A model generated the notes under the pieces. It searched no databases and was not told where the DNA came from. It was given only the letters and a program-made list of their open reading frames with translations. A program made the position numbers and the translations under genes. DNA of 64,000 nucleotides from contig JAJQJQ010000024.1 of assembly GCA_028622995.1 (NCBI GenBank), positions 1,364,001-1,428,000 of the forward strand. Direction: 5' to 3'. Positions 60,423 through 64,000 of this stretch are shown in pieces. Numbering within the stretch: position 1 is the first letter of the stretch; each line of letters starts with the position of its first letter. Origin of the DNA: Panagrolaimus kolymaensis (taxonomy: Eukaryota > Nematoda > Chromadorea > Rhabditida > Panagrolaimidae).

Positions 60423-61066
60423 ATGTTAAATCAAAGAAAAGATAATCATTTTGAAAAAACTTTATATTTTATTTTTGTTTCTTCAACTTTTATTATGTTA
60501 ACCATTTCTTTAACTATTCCATGTAAGCTTGTTCTAACTTTCGAAGTGCTATAATTAATTTGGGGTGTTAAACGTTCAATTTTTTTAAAGGTTGGATCGA
60601 TGGCGAACATTTACTTCATTCAGAAAGTACACGACTTCCTGGAACTAAACTTTATACGATGTATTTCATTATTCTTCTCCTAGGAAATTTATTTGTTATC
60701 CTCGCGGCACTTCTTTTGACGATTAGTTTTTATATTAAAAATCCCTTTCATCATCGTTCCACTTTAACCGCATCAATTTGTTGTATGGCTTCAGCTTTGA
60801 TTATTTGTTTGATTGTAAGCACTTCCGTGCCCATTCATGCCAAAGGTAAAGAAACTGAGTTTATTGCTGGGAAAAATAAGTATGCTTAGTTTTTAGAACC
60901 ATTTATTAATTTGGGTTATGGATATTTTCTTTTACTTGGATCTATTGTTACTTCACTTTCATCCATTATTGTTTCAATGAAACTTGTTGTTTATCAACAA
61001 CGAAATCCACCATATTTTAGTCAGAATGAGAAAAGTGGTGATATTGCTTACATTTATCACCCCTAA
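60423..61066 (+). CDS. Four-transmembrane protein, claudin/PMP22-like in layout (unassigned)
   Basis: Three exons (60423-60522, 60591-60845, 60897-61066) join in phase to 174 aa. The gtaaag donor at 60846 was chosen because the last intron is then 51 nt and the frame continues into TM4. TM helices lie around residues 12-33 (LYFIFVSSTFIMLTISLTIP), about 58-82, 92-115 and 121-148. The first loop has CWIDGEHLL but lacks the full claudin W-GLW-C-C signature. The C-terminus ends DIAYIYHP. Claudin-like is only a topology-based suggestion. Confidence 0.7.
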
Positions 61067-61270
61067 CTATGTATTTATTGGATATGGCCAAACCGCCATA
61101 CTCGTGTGCTACTTATGAAAGCTGTTGCTGCTTTGTTTCATCTTTTTTTTAAAGTTTTGTTTGTACATATTTATCTGTATATTTATTTTCTTTATTAAAC
61201 TTTTTTTTGTGAACATTCTATTTTCATGTTTAACAAATGAAAAAATGACACATTTATTTCTTTTATAATA

Positions 61271-62494
61271 TTATTTGAGATCCAATGAAAAATCTGTGAT
61301 TACAGAAAAATGATCGGATGGATAATCATTGCTTCCATGATCGGGGATATGTTTTAAAGGTTCATTTCCAGCATAAATAAAACTATTGATTGGTTGCAAT
61401 TTTGAACCTTTATAAAAAATAAAATCTATTCGATCCAAAGGTTCAGGAATTGTATAATCCCATTCAGCTCCTGAAGCACAATTAACATTGGACCAAGTAA
61501 TTCCTGGATTCTTGAGGGGATTAGGAAAAATTTCTCGATATGAATCAATTAAGCCTGCTTTGGTTTGAAGGAGTTTAGTAGCAGGCCATGGAACTATCCA
61601 TCCACCATGTAAATGTTTAGTTTCTTCGATCCAATCAAGATGGGAAGGGCAATTAAAATCTCCACAAACAATTATTGGATTTTTATCAGATTTTTCCATG
61701 GCTTTAATAAATTCTGGAGTTTCTAATAATTCCATGGTATTATCTTGTCGACCATTTTTTGCTTTAGGCGCTTCTCCACTTAAAATTTGTTCCAATTTTG
61801 TTACTTGTTTATTATTTGCCGCATAAGGGCCATATGATTTCCATGCAAAATGAAGGGACCAAAGTGAAATAATTTGATTAGAATTTCGAAGTTGAATATT
61901 TACTCCAACTCCAATATTACTTGGAGTTGTAGCTTTGGAAGTAGTATCAATCTAAAAAAGAAAAACAAAAGACAATAACCGCACGAAAAATGTTTGAGTT
62001 TGATTACGGTATGGGTAGTAATAATGGCATTATCAGGATATGGAAAATGTGAAATCACTCCACTCCATTGCATTCCAAGTTTATCTAATAATTTTTGGAA
62101 GATTTCAGCTGTTTTTACTTCCTAAAAATTTTTTTAACGAAAATTGTTGCTTTTTTAGTTAGGAAAAAATTTTCAATTTTGAAAAAAAATTAATACAAAC
62201 CTGTAAAGCCACAATATCAGGTTGTAAAATATTAATATGTTTAGCAATTTTATATAAACCATTTTCAACTTCCGCACCCGAAAGCCAAATATTAAATGTT
62301 AAAATTCTTAGAGGTAAACCATTTTCAAGTTTTAACAAATCAATATTTGGCAAATTCATTTCTTGAACATTAGAAGCAAACGACGACGATGACATTTTAG
62401 TGAAAAAAATTAAAGCAAAAACAAATGATGAGATAAATATAAATTTAAACGACGTTCTTCGTTTAATGAAAAAATGAGACAAGGCAAACACCAT
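61271..62494 (-). CDS. Endonuclease/exonuclease/phosphatase (EEP) superfamily hydrolase, membrane-anchored or secreted
   Basis: Three exons (62494-62201, 62121-62008, 61951-61271) join in phase to 362 aa. An N-terminal hydrophobic helix (FKFIFISSFVFALIFF, about residues 16-31) suggests a signal peptide or anchor. All core EEP motifs are present: RILTFNIW, the metal-binding Glu at VALQE (residue 99, split by the first intron), CGDFN (Asp234, Asn236), RIDFIFYK and PSDHF (Asp349, His350). The fold hydrolyses phosphodiesters in nucleic acids or lipids; substrate cannot be read from sequence. An in-frame ATG later in the first exon would skip the anchor. It lies tail-to-tail with the four-TM gene. 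Confidence 0.88.
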
Positions 62495-63369
62495 TCGATA
62501 ACGTAGTTTGTATTTGATAAAAGTCCATCCATCTCACTGCTTTTTTTTTGTTTTGGTTTTCTTTAAAACCAAATCAAATAAAGACAAAAGCAAAAAAGTA
62601 AAACGAATCAAATCAAAAGTGGCTCATAAAAAGGTTTATTAGTATTTCTTTCATTTTTTAAAAGTAAAAAAAAACAACATAAAATTGTTTTCTAAATAAA
62701 CTTTTTATTATGTAAAAACCAGGTAAAAAAGTCTTTCGAATCATAGTAAAAAGAAAAATGTGAGACATTTGTATTAGTGGCCGTTGCAGCATGGTTTTAT
62801 GGCTACACAATAAGGGTGATTGCGGTGGTGGAACTTTTAATGGTCTCTGTGGTATCACAATAGCCGTTGTTGTTAAATTCTCGTTTTTGGAACACTGAAT
62901 CAGCTGGAAATGAGTTTAGAAAAAATTCCAAATAAACGTTTGAGAGTATTGTATTTTACCTTTTTTTACATACATTAAAGTCAATGTTTATTGTTACAAA
63001 ATCAGTATTTCCAGAAGACTTGTTTGTTTAATGCTTTTTTATTCCTTTAAAAAAATTTTAAGCAAATGTTTCATTGGCTTTTTACAATCAATCTTATATT
63101 TAAACAATTTAAACAATAACCATTTAAAAGAAAAAGAAAAAGGTGAAAATGACTTTCGATGTCATTTATGAATCAATTAAGAATAAACATAATATCGCGT
63201 TCCAAATGAATAAACAAAAATAATGACCCGTTTTACAAAAAAAAAGTTGAATGGGCTTCTGAGCGAAAAAAAGAAAGAAGAAAAACATGAAATCGAAAAA
63301 AACAAAGCAAACAACATCCAAAATATTTTCTTTAAAATAATTTCATTTATAAAAGTTTCAAACATAAAA
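62495..63369. other. Intergenic, 0.9 kb
   Basis: No gene is supported. The minus-strand frame at 62658-62858 and a short Cys-containing stretch near 62780-62830 lack plausible starts or splice sites. Confidence 0.35.
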
Positions 63370-64000
63370 TTAAAATACGGGAGAATAATGGAGAACTTTT
63401 ATCTTCTTTTTTGGAGGTTGACTGACAGGTGATACAGAAACCGATGCTGGAGCACTTTTGGATTTCATTTCTCCTTCTTCATCACTTTCGTCGCTATCAC
63501 TGGAATCATAATTGACAAGAGAAGCCTAAAAGAATAAATTTATTATTAAAGTTTGAAACAAACAAAAAAAATGCAAACTACTTACCCTACGAGAACGTGG
63601 ATTTGGAATGGTTTTAATTGGAGGTGATTCAAGGGGTTCTTTTTTTGATGGGGATGATGATGAGTTATTTTGTGATGAATTTCCACCAATTTTGATTGTA
63701 ATTTTGCCAGGTTTATTTATACTTGGAGTCGTTGCAGAGCCACCAAATATGCTCGCTACACCATCGTCATCTGTATTCTTACGTTTACCAAGTGATGGAA
63801 AGTTCATTTCTGCACCTGATTTTCTCATGGGTGTAACAACATTGACCTTTGATGGAGAAGTTGTTGAGGGTTCATCATCTGGTGAAAACCCCTAAAATAA
63901 TCAAACAGTTAAACCCAAACGGTGATCCAACAAAGAAACCAACATTTTCATGTTTGCCTTCTTCATCATCACCATTAAAGAACGCATCATCATCTTCGGA
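63370..64000 (-). CDS. 3' end of an acidic/basic low-complexity protein, possibly PP4 regulatory subunit 3 (SMK-1)
   Basis: Three exons are visible, the first cut by the window edge: 64000-63944, 63891-63586, 63525-63370. They join in phase and end at TAA 63370-63372. The sequence reads EDDDAFFNGDDEEG, then a Ser/Thr/Pro-rich linker with GKITIKIGG, then SLVNYDSSDSDESDEEGE and a basic end QPPKKKIKV. The 'SLV(N/D)Y + acidic run + PPKKK' pattern resembles the C-terminus of SMEK/PP4R3 proteins, but the diagnostic N-terminal domains are outside the window. A nuclear protein is likely; the family is uncertain. Confidence 0.5.

Noticed and set aside
62658..62858. Minus-strand frame and a nearby short Cys-containing reading
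   Set aside because: There is no usable start or acceptor, and the Cys-containing frame is closed by a stop a few codons upstream.

Overview
The window looks like nuclear DNA of a nematode. It is strongly AT-rich, genes are compact, and most introns are about 50 nt with gt(a/t)(a/t)gt donors and tttt(c/t)ag acceptors. Acceptor-like sites sit just upstream of many start codons, which suits spliced-leader trans-splicing, and there are two operon-like gene pairs. Several proteins look nematode-specific. A free-living clade IV worm such as a panagrolaimid would fit the AT content and the PAT-type retrotransposon, but the species is inference.

Layout. 1-21.8 kb is gene-dense: the 3' end of a membrane protein gene, ERCC2/XPD helicase, a secreted Pro/Cys-rich protein, proteasome subunit PSMD11/Rpn6, a secreted Gly-rich protein, nicastrin, the PP2A B56 subunit, spliceosome factor CWC15 and an SLC37-type sugar-phosphate transporter. 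22.7-28.2 kb holds an intronless pirin/quercetinase gene that looks bacterial in origin. It is cut in two by a 4,764-bp tyrosine-recombinase retrotransposon with PAT-like split direct repeats, and that element carries a damaged copy of the mitochondrial EF-Tu gene. 30.6-32.8 kb is an RPLP0-TCTP pair, each gene with an H/ACA-snoRNA-like structure in an intron. 34.0-36.5 kb has a HAT-like gene and a nematode F-box-like gene broken by a hAT-type MITE.

38.8-50.9 kb is about 12 kb without a recognisable gene, lying upstream of a Kruppel-like factor gene. It holds a dense, strand-biased run of the hexamer AAACTG and a GC-rich MITE. 54.4-64 kb holds a small secreted protein gene whose first intron is almost filled by a long-TIR element, a tRNA-Ser(UGA), a single-pass Lys/Glu-rich protein, a four-TM protein, an endonuclease/exonuclease/phosphatase-fold enzyme, and the 3' end of an acidic protein, possibly PP4 regulatory subunit 3.

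Gene models were spliced by hand. They were accepted when exon phases closed and, for conserved families, when key residues fell at family positions.
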